Assembly (NCBI RefSeq): GCF_002215035.1
Contig: NZ_NKFP01000001.1
Location: 493,501 to 557,500, forward strand
Direction: 5' to 3'
Length of the DNA stretch: 64,000 nucleotides
Origin: Leptolyngbya ohadii IS1
Lineage (GTDB): Bacteria; Cyanobacteriota; Cyanobacteriia; Elainellales; Elainellaceae
In this document: in pieces, positions 35,473 to 44,476 of the stretch
Numbering within the stretch: position 1 is the stretch's first letter
Layout of the letters: every line of letters begins with the position of its first letter
Position numbers and translations under genes: made by a program
Notes under the pieces: model-generated
What the model was told of the DNA's origin: nothing
Seen by the model: the letters and a program-made list of their open reading frames with translations, nothing else
The model's database searches: none

Positions 35473-36387
35473 ATGTCAACTCTGGTGTCCATTTGTATCG
35501 CAACCTATAAGCGACCTGAAGGCTTAAATCGTCTCCTGCTCGGATTGAATCAATTAACTTTCAATGCCGTTCCAGTTCCAGACATCGAAATTATCGTTGC
35601 TGATAATGATGCCAATGGTTCTGCACGTCCAGTCTGTGAAGCGCTGCGATCGCAGATTCGCTGGAAGTTGAAGTATGACATTGAGCCAAAACCCGGCGTT
35701 ACCTATGCCCGAAATCGCAGCATTGCGAATGCCTCACATCATTCAAACTTTATCGCAATCATCGACGATGACGAGGTGCCTGAGCCTCAGTGGTTAGACC
35801 AACTGCTCCAGGTTCAGTCCCAGTACAATGCAGATGTGGTCAGCGCACCTGTATATCCGTACTTCGAGGATAAGAGTACGCCAGACTGGATCAAGCAAGG
35901 ACCGTTCTTCCAACCTGCGATGCGCGAGAATGGGCAATTGCTGCACGTTGCCTCAACCAATAACGTTCTGATTCGGAAAGAGTGTTTGAGGACGTTCAAT
36001 CCTGTCTTTGACAATCGTTTTGCGCTGAAGGGTATGGAAGATTCCTATCTGTTCATGCAGCTCCATCGCAATCACTATAAAATCGTGTGGGCAAAGGAAG
36101 CCAGAGTGGTCGAGTGGATTCCCGCAGCTCGTGCTAACCTGCGCTGGATTGTCCGCCGCAATTTCTACGGCTGGAGTTCATACAGCTGGCTTGAAAAAGA
36201 GATTCTGGCGAAAGGTCAATTTACCCGCGCCCTTAAAGGAGTCGCACTGATTGCAATGGGTTTGCTGACTCTCCCCTTCTCTATTCTGAAGGGAAAGGAA
36301 TCGATTGCAAAGTCGATCATCAACGTTTCTCGCGGCATGGGAACGTTCTCAGGACTCATCGGCTACCAAGGGGAATGGAATCGATAA
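35473..36387 (+). CDS. Glycosyltransferase family 2
   Basis: The 304-residue protein has a clear GT-A fold of family 2: V-S-I-C-I-A-T-Y-K-R at the start, I-I-V-A-D-N-D-A near 45, and the metal site F-I-A-I-I-D-D-D-E-V-P near 95. A hydrophobic C-terminal stretch (L-I-A-M-G-L-L-T-L-P-F-S-I-L) may anchor it to the membrane. It probably extends a lipid-linked oligosaccharide in the pathway of the flippase upstream. It converges on the O-antigen ligase gene. Confidence 0.88.
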   Translation: MSTLVSICIATYKRPEGLNRLLLGLNQLTFNAVPVPDIEIIVADNDANGSARPVCEALRSQIRWKLKYDIEPKPGVTYARNRSIANASHHSNFIAIIDDDEVPEPQWLDQLLQVQSQYNADVVSAPVYPYFEDKSTPDWIKQGPFFQPAMRENGQLLHVASTNNVLIRKECLRTFNPVFDNRFALKGMEDSYLFMQLHRNHYKIVWAKEARVVEWIPAARANLRWIVRRNFYGWSSYSWLEKEILAKGQFTRALKGVALIAMGLLTLPFSILKGKESIAKSIINVSRGMGTFSGLIGYQGEWNR

Positions 36388-36562
36388 CCTCCTCCGGAAT
36401 CGTTCTGTAGGAGCAAGACGGCAACGATTCTCATATCGGTTGTTCAATTAACCAGGGTCAATTAGTCAGGGTGTAGAAACTAACCTCGGATGCAGGCAGG
36501 TTTCTCACCCTATTTTTGTTTCTAAGACATTGCTGAAAGCAGAGATGAATCTCGCATTTCAC

Positions 36563-36602
36563 AAAAAATAAGGCGCTCCACCAAATCAGGGAACGCCCTA
36601 AA
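36563..36602 (-). terminator. Rho-independent terminator of the O-antigen ligase gene
   Basis: On the minus strand, an imperfect stem (AGGGCG side against CGCC side, about nine pairs, with a loop of about ten bases) is followed by TTATTTTTTG. It lies just past the ligase stop codon and may also serve the converging glycosyltransferase gene. Confidence 0.6.
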
Positions 36603-36624
36603 AGATGATTTTGATAGCTGCGGA

Positions 36625-37917
36625 TTAGGGCAGTGACACGGATTGAACCTTGCCTGCTGAGGTCTCCCTAATTTGCTGAGGAATGGTCAAAGCTGAGAAG
36701 GCAACCGCTGTGTACAGCATCCAAAAGATTGTGTTTTGGGACAGCAGTGAACTTTCAGCAATGTTAATTAGCACAAAATAGGTCAGGAACAGCAGAGGCC
36801 ACAGGTTAAGCGGCGATCCCTGGCGGGCACAAGCAATTCCCCGAATGAGCGTTGCCCAATAGCTCCAGAAAAACAGGCAGACCCCCACAAATCCTAACGA
36901 CAGCCATAGATCTAGAAGTCCATTGTGGGAATCTGGAACAGGCCAACGCATTGCCCGGACTACGTAAGCCGATTCGCCCTGAATTCCATGCCAGAAACCG
37001 TTGAACCCATAGCCCAACCAGGGGCGTTTCTGAATCATATCCACGACCAGGGGCCAGATTTCGGTTCGTCCTGTTAGGGTGACATCTTCACCAAAAATGC
37101 CAAACAGCAAGCCGATTGTTTGACTGAGTACCATAAACAAGCCGATCGCCAGAGTGATGGACATCAGCGCGACTGGAACCAGGCGTTCATTCTGCCACCT
37201 CAGTATCCGATAGGCGATCCAGGCAACCAGCAGGACGATTAAGATTGCAGTCCCCGCCGTAGAGCGAGCCAGGAAAAGCAGCACAAACAATACCGCTAAA
37301 CCCGACAGGAGCAATCGCCTGCGGGCAGGTAACACACCGGCGAGCAGCACAAACACCACTCCCGCAAGGGGCAGCGTTCTGCCAAGCACGTTTTTGTGGG
37401 TATAGATGCCTCTCAGTGCTCCATCATGAACCCCTGCCATAATTCCATATTTGGGCAACGCGATCGCAAACAGGATGCTGAGCACCATTGAGATGCCGAA
37501 CATCCAGGCAAGGAGCTGAAGCTGTTCCTTGAAGCTGTAGCGGGTTGCAAAATACAGCCCAAATAGCGTTGTGCCAACCAGGCTAATGACGGCACTCCTC
37601 GTGTTAGGTGGATCAGCAGACCAGAGAATCGAAAGCCCCGCCAGCGCTACAATAGACCATATCCAGCCATCCTGACGAACCAGATGAAGGACTTTCTTCC
37701 AGCGCAGCAGCAATAGCCCAGCCGTAATCAGATAGATCAGCAGGAATAGGGCGAGATTCGGTAGATAGTTGAAGGAAAGAATGTCTGTTCCATCTCCTTC
37801 GTTTGCGCCTCTAGTAATTAAGAGCGGCACAATGCCCTGTGAATAGTGCAGCAGGGCAAGGACAGTGAAACAGGGTTCTACCCTTTTGGTGAAGAATCTT
37901 TCAGTTAGGAGATTCAT
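36625..37917 (-). CDS. O-antigen ligase/polymerase family membrane protein
   Basis: The 430-residue protein has about 11-12 membrane helices and a large periplasmic loop. The Wzy_C/O-antigen ligase signature L-T-G-R-T-E-I-W ... G-Y-G-F-N-G-F-W lies near 290-320, followed by D-S-H-N-G-L-L-D-L-W. Such proteins polymerise or ligate polysaccharide units after flipping. The ATG at 37917 is favoured over a TTG nine bases upstream. It is on the opposite strand to the flippase and transferases but clearly belongs with them. Confidence 0.85.
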   Translation of the reverse strand: MNLLTERFFTKRVEPCFTVLALLHYSQGIVPLLITRGANEGDGTDILSFNYLPNLALFLLIYLITAGLLLLRWKKVLHLVRQDGWIWSIVALAGLSILWSADPPNTRSAVISLVGTTLFGLYFATRYSFKEQLQLLAWMFGISMVLSILFAIALPKYGIMAGVHDGALRGIYTHKNVLGRTLPLAGVVFVLLAGVLPARRRLLLSGLAVLFVLLFLARSTAGTAILIVLLVAWIAYRILRWQNERLVPVALMSITLAIGLFMVLSQTIGLLFGIFGEDVTLTGRTEIWPLVVDMIQKRPWLGYGFNGFWHGIQGESAYVVRAMRWPVPDSHNGLLDLWLSLGFVGVCLFFWSYWATLIRGIACARQGSPLNLWPLLFLTYFVLINIAESSLLSQNTIFWMLYTAVAFSALTIPQQIRETSAGKVQSVSLP

Positions 37918-37972
37918 CAATTTCAATCCGTGATGATATTCAGGAGTGGATTTAGCAGAAATCGAGAATGGT

Positions 37973-38171
37973 AAACAGTAGACAAATTCAAACAGTAGAC
38001 AAATTTGGGCAGATTTAGCGCGTTAGCATTTATAAGTAGGCAGTGCTAGTATTGTATCGTGATTCAAAACGGCTACTGCCTAGCCACTATCAAAGGAACG
38101 TGAATTTATGGCAAAGGAACATGAATTTATTACCTTTGTTGCAGATTTTACACTGTTGCAGGTTTTACACT
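37973..38171. repeat. Three successive two-copy direct repeats (17-21 bp)
   Basis: AAACAGTAGACAAATTC is duplicated at 37973-38006. CAAAGGAAC(G/A)TGAATTTAT is duplicated at 38091-38129. GTTGCAG(A/G)TTTTACACT is duplicated at 38138-38171. All lie in the divergent promoter region between the ligase and glucanase genes, about 310 bases long, which otherwise holds nothing I can identify. Confidence 0.75.
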
Positions 38172-38230
38172 GAAGGACTGATAATCCGCTATACGGAGGT
38201 GGCTGTCTAGAGCTTTCAAAGAGTAAGTCC

Positions 38231-38367
38231 AACCAATTGCGAAACCAGTTGCAAAACCAGTTGCAAAACCAATTGCGAAACCAGTTGCGAAACCAGTTGC
38301 AAAACCAATTGCGAAACCAGTTGCGAAACCAGTTGCAAAACCAATTGCGAAATCAATTGCGAAATTT
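38231..38367. repeat. 12-bp tandem array, about 11 copies, in the GH9 gene start
   Basis: Units of the form A(G/A)TTGC(G/A)AAACC follow one another in frame, with a partial 36-bp higher-order period (A-type, then two G-type units). They encode the N-Q-L-(R/Q) repeats at the N-terminus of the glucanase. Copy changes stay in frame. Confidence 0.85.
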
Positions 38368-40342
38368 CAGACATAGCCTGTTCACTGCTGGTCTATCAAT
38401 TCCTAACACTCTGAAAATCCTTCAAGGAGCTGTGTGTTTTTCGATCGGCTTTGGGCTAGTACTCACATTTGCGCTAACTCGCTCTGGCGCAATTTCCCCC
38501 ACAAATATCCATGTTGATCAGTTTGGCTATCGTCCTGCCGATCCAAAAGTAGCGGTGATCGTTTTGCCATCAGAATCAGCTTTACCGACATCGGGATCGC
38601 CTTCAGAGGAAATTGTGGGTTTAACTGTCCAGGGGGGTCAGGTAAAAGGTCAGGCGGAAGATCAGGTCAAGAATCAAGCCGCAGCTCTAGCCGAGGGTGA
38701 AACCTACCGGGTTCGCAATTTGCGGACCAGAGCCGTTATCTATACCGATCGTGCAACTCCTTGGCAAAACGGGAAAGTCCACGAGCAGTCGGGCGATCGG
38801 GTTGCCTGGTTTGATTTTTCAGCCGTGACGCAGCCAGGAATTTACCGGATAGAAAACGCTAAAACTGGTGAAACATCGTTTCCCTTCGAGATAGCTGAGG
38901 ATATCTATCGCAGAGTATTGGTTACTGCAACGCGAATGTTCTTCTACCAGCGCAGTGGTTTTCCGAAGCAGCTTCCCTATGCGGATTCTCGCTGGACTGA
39001 TGCAGCAGCATTTTTAGGATCAGGGCAGGACACGGAGGCACGGTTTGTCAACGATCCCAACAATGCGGCTCTGGCAAAAGATATGCGGGGTGGCTGGTTT
39101 GATGCAGGCGATACCAATAAATACGTGACCTTTGCCATGCAGCCCGTTCACCAACTGCTGGACGCCTACACCCAAAATCCGCCGATTTGGACAGACGATT
39201 TTAATTTACCGGAGTCGGGTAATGGCATTCCCGATCTGCTGGATGAGATTAAATTTGAGCTTGAATGGCTGAAACGAATGCAGGACGCCGACGGAGGGGT
39301 ATTTATCAAATTGGGCACCCTGGACTACCAATCTGCCCGGAAACCCAGCGAGGATCGACGTCCCCGGTTTTATGCGCCCAAGTGTTCTTCTTCAACGATC
39401 GCCGTTGCCAGTATGTTTGCCCATGCTGCCGTAGTATTTCGCGACGTTCCGCAGCTAGCAAATGATGCAGGAGAGTTGCAGGCACGCTCGATCCAAGCCT
39501 GGCAGTGGTTTACCACCCATCCCCAAGAGACAGACTGCGATACGCAAGCCGTTAAAGCCGGAGACGCGGATTGGACAAACGCTGAACAAATCGGAGCGGC
39601 AGTGAATGCAGCCGTTTATCTGGTCGCTCTGACCGGGGATACAGTTTACGATGACTACATCGGGCAACACTATCAGGCAACTACTCCATTCACCGATAAT
39701 GCCTGGTCGCGTTACCGTCCCTTTGAAGGCGATGCGCTGCTGTTTTACACGCGGCTCGATCGGGTTAACTGCGATCGCCAAGCACAAATCCGGGCAAGGT
39801 TTAGCGAACTGGTCAGAAATCAATCTGAAGTCTACGGGTTCAATGCGGACTTAGACCCCTATCGTGCCTATATGCCCGACGCCCAGTACCACTGGGGCAG
39901 CAATCAGGTCAAAGCGAATTATGGCAACACAAACTTTGATGCCATCCTTTACCAGGCGAACCCAGGACAGGAAAGCAGCTATCGGATTCGAGCGCTGGAT
40001 ACCCTCCACTATTTTCACGGCGTGAACCCGCTCGGCATCGTCTATTTAACCAATATGTACGATTGGGGGGCAGAGCGTTCTGCTAACGAGATGTATCACG
40101 AGTGGTTTGGACATGGGATCTACAATAATGCCCTAACGTCTCCCAATGGTCCCGCTCCAGGTTACTTGCCCGGAGGTCCAAACAAGGACTACAGCGGTTC
40201 AGCCCCACTCCGGGAACAGCCTCCCATGAAAGCCTACCTGGATAGCAACGAGGTCAGTCTCCAGATGTGGGAAGTGACAGAACCCGCGATCTATTATCAG
40301 AGTGCTTACATCAAGCTTCTCTCTAAATTTTTGTCAAACTAA
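38237..40342 (+). CDS. Membrane-anchored glycoside hydrolase family 9 (endoglucanase-type)
   Basis: The 701-residue frame has an N-Q-L-R repeat tail (1-43), one membrane segment at about 59-81, an Ig-like CelD_N domain (N-I-H-V-D-Q-F-G-Y-R-P), and a GH9 (alpha/alpha)6 domain. Visible catalytic parts are G-G-W-F-D-A-G-D-T-N-K-Y (catalytic Asp) near 285 and D-S-N-E-V-S (acid Glu) near 675. GH9 enzymes cut beta-1,4-glucans; this one probably acts outside the membrane on cellulose-like exopolysaccharide. The start is uncertain: the first in-frame candidate is TTG 38237, in the repeats, while a good GGAGG lies far upstream at 38194. No ATG precedes the catalytic domain. Confidence 0.85.
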   Translation: MRNQLQNQLQNQLRNQLRNQLQNQLRNQLRNQLQNQLRNQLRNFRHSLFTAGLSIPNTLKILQGAVCFSIGFGLVLTFALTRSGAISPTNIHVDQFGYRPADPKVAVIVLPSESALPTSGSPSEEIVGLTVQGGQVKGQAEDQVKNQAAALAEGETYRVRNLRTRAVIYTDRATPWQNGKVHEQSGDRVAWFDFSAVTQPGIYRIENAKTGETSFPFEIAEDIYRRVLVTATRMFFYQRSGFPKQLPYADSRWTDAAAFLGSGQDTEARFVNDPNNAALAKDMRGGWFDAGDTNKYVTFAMQPVHQLLDAYTQNPPIWTDDFNLPESGNGIPDLLDEIKFELEWLKRMQDADGGVFIKLGTLDYQSARKPSEDRRPRFYAPKCSSSTIAVASMFAHAAVVFRDVPQLANDAGELQARSIQAWQWFTTHPQETDCDTQAVKAGDADWTNAEQIGAAVNAAVYLVALTGDTVYDDYIGQHYQATTPFTDNAWSRYRPFEGDALLFYTRLDRVNCDRQAQIRARFSELVRNQSEVYGFNADLDPYRAYMPDAQYHWGSNQVKANYGNTNFDAILYQANPGQESSYRIRALDTLHYFHGVNPLGIVYLTNMYDWGAERSANEMYHEWFGHGIYNNALTSPNGPAPGYLPGGPNKDYSGSAPLREQPPMKAYLDSNEVSLQMWEVTEPAIYYQSAYIKLLSKFLSN

Positions 40343-40372
40343 TTCTGGTGAGCTAATTCTAGTGAACTAATA
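40340..40372. repeat. 14-bp tandem repeat x 2.5 after the GH9 stop
   Basis: TAATTCT(G/A)GTGA(G/A)C is repeated directly after the stop codon, with a third partial copy. Confidence 0.55.
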
Positions 40373-40624
40373 GGCGATCGTTTGCCAGAAAATTGTACTC
40401 TGCGATCGCGACGGCATGAGAAACTGAACCCGGTCGAAGAGTAGCCAGACCAGCAGCCAGCAGGCATCAATATATATCCTAAGAGGGATTGCCCTTCTCG
40501 ACTTCGGACAGCACTTTAGGCAAGGAAGAAGATAGGAAATCGGGTTTGATCCTTACGTCTTATCTTTCTTTTAGAATTCTCGTATAAAATTCTCAAAATT
40601 TAGAACCTTGCCCTTTTGAACTCT

Positions 40625-41407
40625 ATGTCCCCTTTAACTCATGCCCCCTTTCGGTTCGGTTTATTGCAATGTGCTGGTTGGATTGGCAAATCGCTTTTGC
40701 TGAGTACAGGTGCAAGTTTACTAATTGCAGGTCATGCCCAGGCGGTCGAAACGATTCAGTTGCGGTACAGTGGCTCTGACCCCAATGTGCCTTCTACCGT
40801 AAACTTAACGCTGCGCGACATCCAGACCTTTGTGCAGTCGGGTGATCTGCCCCAGCAGGTGCGGGAGTTTCTGACCGCAAACCAGCAGGAAATCAATCCT
40901 CTGCGCGAAGTGCTGACCGAGGAGATTCGGGTTCCTTCCAACGTTGGCAGCGACGTTAACGAGTTTGTTGACAGTTCGGTTGGGCGATTTGTGGTCAATC
41001 AGCTTGAGGGATTTCTGCAAAGTTCCGATGTGGCGACGGATTTAAGAACTGCGCTGCGTCAATCAATCCAGGACGATCGCAACATTTCCCTGCTGGAGCT
41101 AATCGAAAACTACCCGACGCAAAGCGTGACGCTGAACATTACGGGACTTGTGCAGGCTTATAACGATGTTAGTGCTTTCGTCGATCGGGTTTTGCCCGCG
41201 CTGGAAGTTGCCAGAGAATACCTGCAAGACCTGATTTGCGAGTGCGAAGAGCCTGCTGCCGCTGCCGCTCCTGCTGATTCGACTGCCGCATCCAGTGCCG
41301 TGAAGAGCCTTACCCCAGCACCAAACTCGAACTGTGTGCCCCTGACTGCCCCTTCGGCTCAGTTACAACAGCAAGTTGCCCAACCTCAATCGACCCGGCT
41401 TCCCTAG
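40625..41407 (+). CDS. Exported DUF1400-type protein
   Basis: The 260-residue protein has a signal peptide (L-L-L-S-T-G-A-S-L-L-I-A-G-H-A-Q-A) and then the pattern E-T-I-Q-L-R-Y-S ... T-L-R-D-I-Q-T-F-V-Q-S-G known from the DUF1400 domain that precedes cyanobacterial alpha/beta hydrolases. Here no hydrolase follows: it ends in an Ala/Pro/Ser-rich tail after C-E-C-E. ATG 40625 is taken; a TTG nine bases earlier is possible. A second, shorter paralog follows on the same strand, 16 bases later. Confidence 0.7.
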   Translation: MSPLTHAPFRFGLLQCAGWIGKSLLLSTGASLLIAGHAQAVETIQLRYSGSDPNVPSTVNLTLRDIQTFVQSGDLPQQVREFLTANQQEINPLREVLTEEIRVPSNVGSDVNEFVDSSVGRFVVNQLEGFLQSSDVATDLRTALRQSIQDDRNISLLELIENYPTQSVTLNITGLVQAYNDVSAFVDRVLPALEVAREYLQDLICECEEPAAAAAPADSTAASSAVKSLTPAPNSNCVPLTAPSAQLQQQVAQPQSTRLP

Positions 41408-41423
41408 TTCCTGGAGCATTGAC

Positions 41424-42086
41424 ATGAAATCTACTTTCTTTCCTCTGCTTCAGCAGGAATCGGAGCAGGCAGGAGACCGCCGTGGTGCCAGCCACCTTAT
41501 GGGGCAATGCCTGGGTTTGGGGAGCGCGATCGTGCTGGGAATATCAGCCGCGTTGGGATTGCAGGTTGCGCCCGCCGCCGCCGCCCAGGATCTGGTCATC
41601 ACCTTTGGGATTCTGGGGCGATCGATCCCCATTGAAGATTTGCGGGTGCTGGCGGAAACGGGAGAAGTGACGGATGAACTGCGGTGGTATGTAAATGTTG
41701 CCAATATTGCTCCTGCTGACTTCCAGCGAGTTCTGAGCCAGGAGGTTAACGTGAGTCAACGGCTCATCGATCGCGTCACCTACTCCCTGCCCGGCGAGTT
41801 TTTGCTTTCTCAGGTGGGCAATACTATCCACACGCGATCGCGTCGAGCAAATATTCAGGCGCTTCGGGCAGCCCTGTTGCTTTCGACCAGTGGAGACAAT
41901 CGACTGTCGCTACTGGAATTTCTGGAGCAGTACCCCACCGCAGAAGTTTATATCGATGGCAAATCGCTGCTGGCGCTGGTCAGGGATGTGAACCGGGTTC
42001 GAGCCGATATTCAGCCTGTTGTTACGGCGATCGAAGGATTCCTGGAAACCCTTGTTTGCGACTGTGAAAGACAGACTGAAAGATAG
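41424..42086 (+). CDS. Exported DUF1400-type protein, paralog
   Basis: This 220-residue protein has a signal peptide (G-I-S-A-A-L-G-L-Q-V-A-P-A-A-A-A) and the same DUF1400-like core as its neighbour (D-L-V-I-T-F-G-I-L-G-R-S-I-P-I-E-D-L-R-V-L-A-E-T-G) and the same C-D-C-E ending. GGAG lies eight bases before the ATG at 41424. The two genes look like a tandem duplication. Function is unknown; the envelope is the likely site. Confidence 0.7.
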   Translation: MKSTFFPLLQQESEQAGDRRGASHLMGQCLGLGSAIVLGISAALGLQVAPAAAAQDLVITFGILGRSIPIEDLRVLAETGEVTDELRWYVNVANIAPADFQRVLSQEVNVSQRLIDRVTYSLPGEFLLSQVGNTIHTRSRRANIQALRAALLLSTSGDNRLSLLEFLEQYPTAEVYIDGKSLLALVRDVNRVRADIQPVVTAIEGFLETLVCDCERQTER

Positions 42087-42237
42087 ACTGAAAGATCGGC
42101 TGTCTCTATGAAATAGCGGGATGGGTCTTTTTGCAGCACATTTGCCGCATCATCTCATCCTGCCAAAATTGATTCAGAGTCTTGTGCAGCGATCGCTGAA
42201 AATGTAGGATTAAATCCGAAGAACAGAGCGATTCAGG

Positions 42238-42276
42238 GATTACTATCTAGGATCACTATCTAGGATTACTATCCAA
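42238..42276. repeat. 13-bp tandem repeat x 3 at a gene end
   Basis: GAT(T/C)ACTATCTAG is repeated three times and includes the C-terminus and stop of the following minus-strand gene. Confidence 0.6.
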
Positions 42277-42888
42277 CGAGTAGATGAATCCAAACTCTTG
42301 AGCAATGCGTCTCCGAATGCCAACAGGTGGATACATCGGAGGAGACAAACTTGTAGTTGCGTAAGCATCAGCGGCTCTGATCAACTGTAGTGCTTGCTCC
42401 CTTGAAAACCCTCTATCTGCATTAATTTCAAAAAATTCTATGATGCAATTACTGCGCCTTCCCTGCTGCATGACTCGATTCGAGTCTTTGTAAAACTGAA
42501 GAATATCTTCTAAACAGTTGCTATATTCTAAAACATTTCTGAACGCGAACTGAACTCCGGGCTGGCTGGTTCCGGTTCCATTCGTTTGTTGGTGCAATCG
42601 TCTAATTGCATCCGTGTCCGGATCATAAACGTAGTCTCCGGCTGGAAAGCGATCGGAAGGTTCTACGCAAACTGTTCCGGAACCAATTTGAATCGTTGCG
42701 ACTCCGCCAGCACAGGGAACAGGGGTCAAATTGAAGTCATCTAAAAGCTGTGCGATATTGGGCGGCAAGGAAATGGCTGGCGGAGTTTGACTGAATGCAG
42801 GCAGGGCGATCAGAACAGAGGATAGGATGCCAGTGCTGATGCCAAAGCACAGGACGTTGAACGATTTTTGAAATAGTGAGTTGTTCAT
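42256..42888 (-). CDS. Exported hypothetical protein, 210 residues
   Basis: A signal peptide (G-I-S-T-G-I-L-S-S-V-L-I-A-L-P-A-F-S-Q) precedes a soluble domain with four cysteines in pairs (P-C-A-G-G ... V-C-V-E; S-N-C-L-E ... S-N-C-I-I), probably disulphide-bonded in the periplasm. No known domain. It lies 15 bases downstream of another exported protein and is probably co-transcribed with it. Confidence 0.65.
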   Translation of the reverse strand: MNNSLFQKSFNVLCFGISTGILSSVLIALPAFSQTPPAISLPPNIAQLLDDFNLTPVPCAGGVATIQIGSGTVCVEPSDRFPAGDYVYDPDTDAIRRLHQQTNGTGTSQPGVQFAFRNVLEYSNCLEDILQFYKDSNRVMQQGRRSNCIIEFFEINADRGFSREQALQLIRAADAYATTSLSPPMYPPVGIRRRIAQEFGFIYSLDSNPR

Positions 42889-42903
42889 TGACGCGAGTTC
42901 TAT

Positions 42904-44322
42904 TTAAATTAGCCCAGAAGCGGGGTCTGTCTCTGTACCATCCGTTGGTGTCTCGTCTTGTAAAGAATCTTCCTGCTGTTGATAGCTGGGTTCCTGTGTC
43001 CCTTGAGATGACTCTCTTCCTTGTCCCGGAGTTCGATCCGGCTCATCCGAGAAAATATCTGCTAAGCCAACTACTCCCAGGAGAACTGCGATCGGCAAAA
43101 TCCGCTCTATGAAATTTGGTCTTCGTGGGCGATCGTCAGGCTGTGTTGCAGTCGTTTGCGGCTCCCCGGATAAACCGCTTTGATAAGCCTGTAAATCAGG
43201 AAGGGTATCTGGAGACCAGTTGGCTGGATTGAGGAACTCTTGAACAACAGGGGATTGAGCCGCCTGAGCTGGGTTGAGCGGCTGGATTTGATTTTGAGGG
43301 TAGATGTACTGATTGCCAGTCTCTAACACAAATCCTTCGGGTCGTTCCAGGTTTCTAACGACAATATCTCCGGTCAACGCCTTAATGGTCATGCTGCTGT
43401 TCAATGTTTCGACGGAGACCAGCGTTGCATCTTCACTGGCAGGAGAGACATTCACATCGCCAGGTCGATAAACGTTCAGGGCGCATACCGTTTGCCCGTC
43501 TGCTTTTGTTTCTGCATCAATTTGCTGAATTAGCCTTGTCGCAATCTCTCGACCGCTGTTTCTCTGCGTGTAAACTCGATTGTCTGGACAGCCCGCGATC
43601 GCCAGCACATCCGGATCTCTGGCATACCAACTGCCTGTCCCAACAATTTCACAGCGATCGGCTGAAGCAGATTGCAGGCACAGTTCAATTGCTCTGGTGC
43701 AGGGATCATCATTTGTTCCCCAACTTGCCCACCAGCCCCGATTTTTTGAGGCTGTAGAACAGTATTGGTATAGGGTATTAGCGACCACCGTTTCAGCCAG
43801 CGTAAGTTCTTTACTGGCATACTGGCGGCCTGGGTTGTCGATCTCCGCCCGATTTCCTGATGCTGGTAGTCTCAGCGTAAAGCCTGCCGTACCGGAACAC
43901 ATTCTGCCGCGCTGTCCAGGATGCCAGCCAATGACAATATTGCCGTTCGCTTCGCAGGGGAACTGGTAGCTAGAGTCAACGTTTGAAGGACCCGCTTGAA
44001 CCGCCATTCGCGATCGTCCGCCATTTGCAGTGATATGTTCAAGTCGCGCCCATGCCTGAGTCCTGCCCGGAACCCACAGAAATTGATTCCAGTTCACTAA
44101 GCGTTCTCCTCCATGTGGGGAGTTGGAGTTAACAGAGTTGTATCGCCCAAACTGAAGCCGTCCCCATTGATTGGTGGTGTTGGGGTTGTTGACGCGATAG
44201 ATTTCTGCTGCTCCAGAATTATTTGCCGCATAAACTCTGGTGCAAACTGCAAAGATGTAAGACGGAATGAGAACGCCTGCTATAGCTCGAATGAACCATT
44301 TTCGCTCGGATGAATGAATCAC
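42904..44322 (-). CDS. Exported protein with FecR-like segment and second membrane helix
   Basis: This 472-residue protein has an N-terminal signal or anchor (A-I-A-G-V-L-I-P-S-Y-I-F-A), several cysteines and tryptophans in the first 250 residues, a FecR-like beta segment (S-S-M-T-I-K-A-L-T-G-D-I-V-V ... G-F-V-L-E-T-G-N-Q-Y-I-Y) near 310-345, a hydrophobic helix near 410-425, and an acidic, Gln-rich tail. GTG 44322 has GGAG upstream. It follows the nSTAND gene on the same strand after 154 bases. Its role is unknown; FecR-like segments often sense or carry signals at the envelope. Confidence 0.6.
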   Translation of the reverse strand: MIHSSERKWFIRAIAGVLIPSYIFAVCTRVYAANNSGAAEIYRVNNPNTTNQWGRLQFGRYNSVNSNSPHGGERLVNWNQFLWVPGRTQAWARLEHITANGGRSRMAVQAGPSNVDSSYQFPCEANGNIVIGWHPGQRGRMCSGTAGFTLRLPASGNRAEIDNPGRQYASKELTLAETVVANTLYQYCSTASKNRGWWASWGTNDDPCTRAIELCLQSASADRCEIVGTGSWYARDPDVLAIAGCPDNRVYTQRNSGREIATRLIQQIDAETKADGQTVCALNVYRPGDVNVSPASEDATLVSVETLNSSMTIKALTGDIVVRNLERPEGFVLETGNQYIYPQNQIQPLNPAQAAQSPVVQEFLNPANWSPDTLPDLQAYQSGLSGEPQTTATQPDDRPRRPNFIERILPIAVLLGVVGLADIFSDEPDRTPGQGRESSQGTQEPSYQQQEDSLQDETPTDGTETDPASGLI

Positions 44323-44476
44323 AGTATTCTCCTAAGTTATTTAATTAATTTTTGTAATTGACCTGTACCTGTTTTGGGAAAAAGAAAAATTTATTAATTG
44401 GATATCATCTCGAATATTATTTTAACAACCATCAATTTATTAATTGAACCAAATTAATTAAACTATTTGACCTCAG

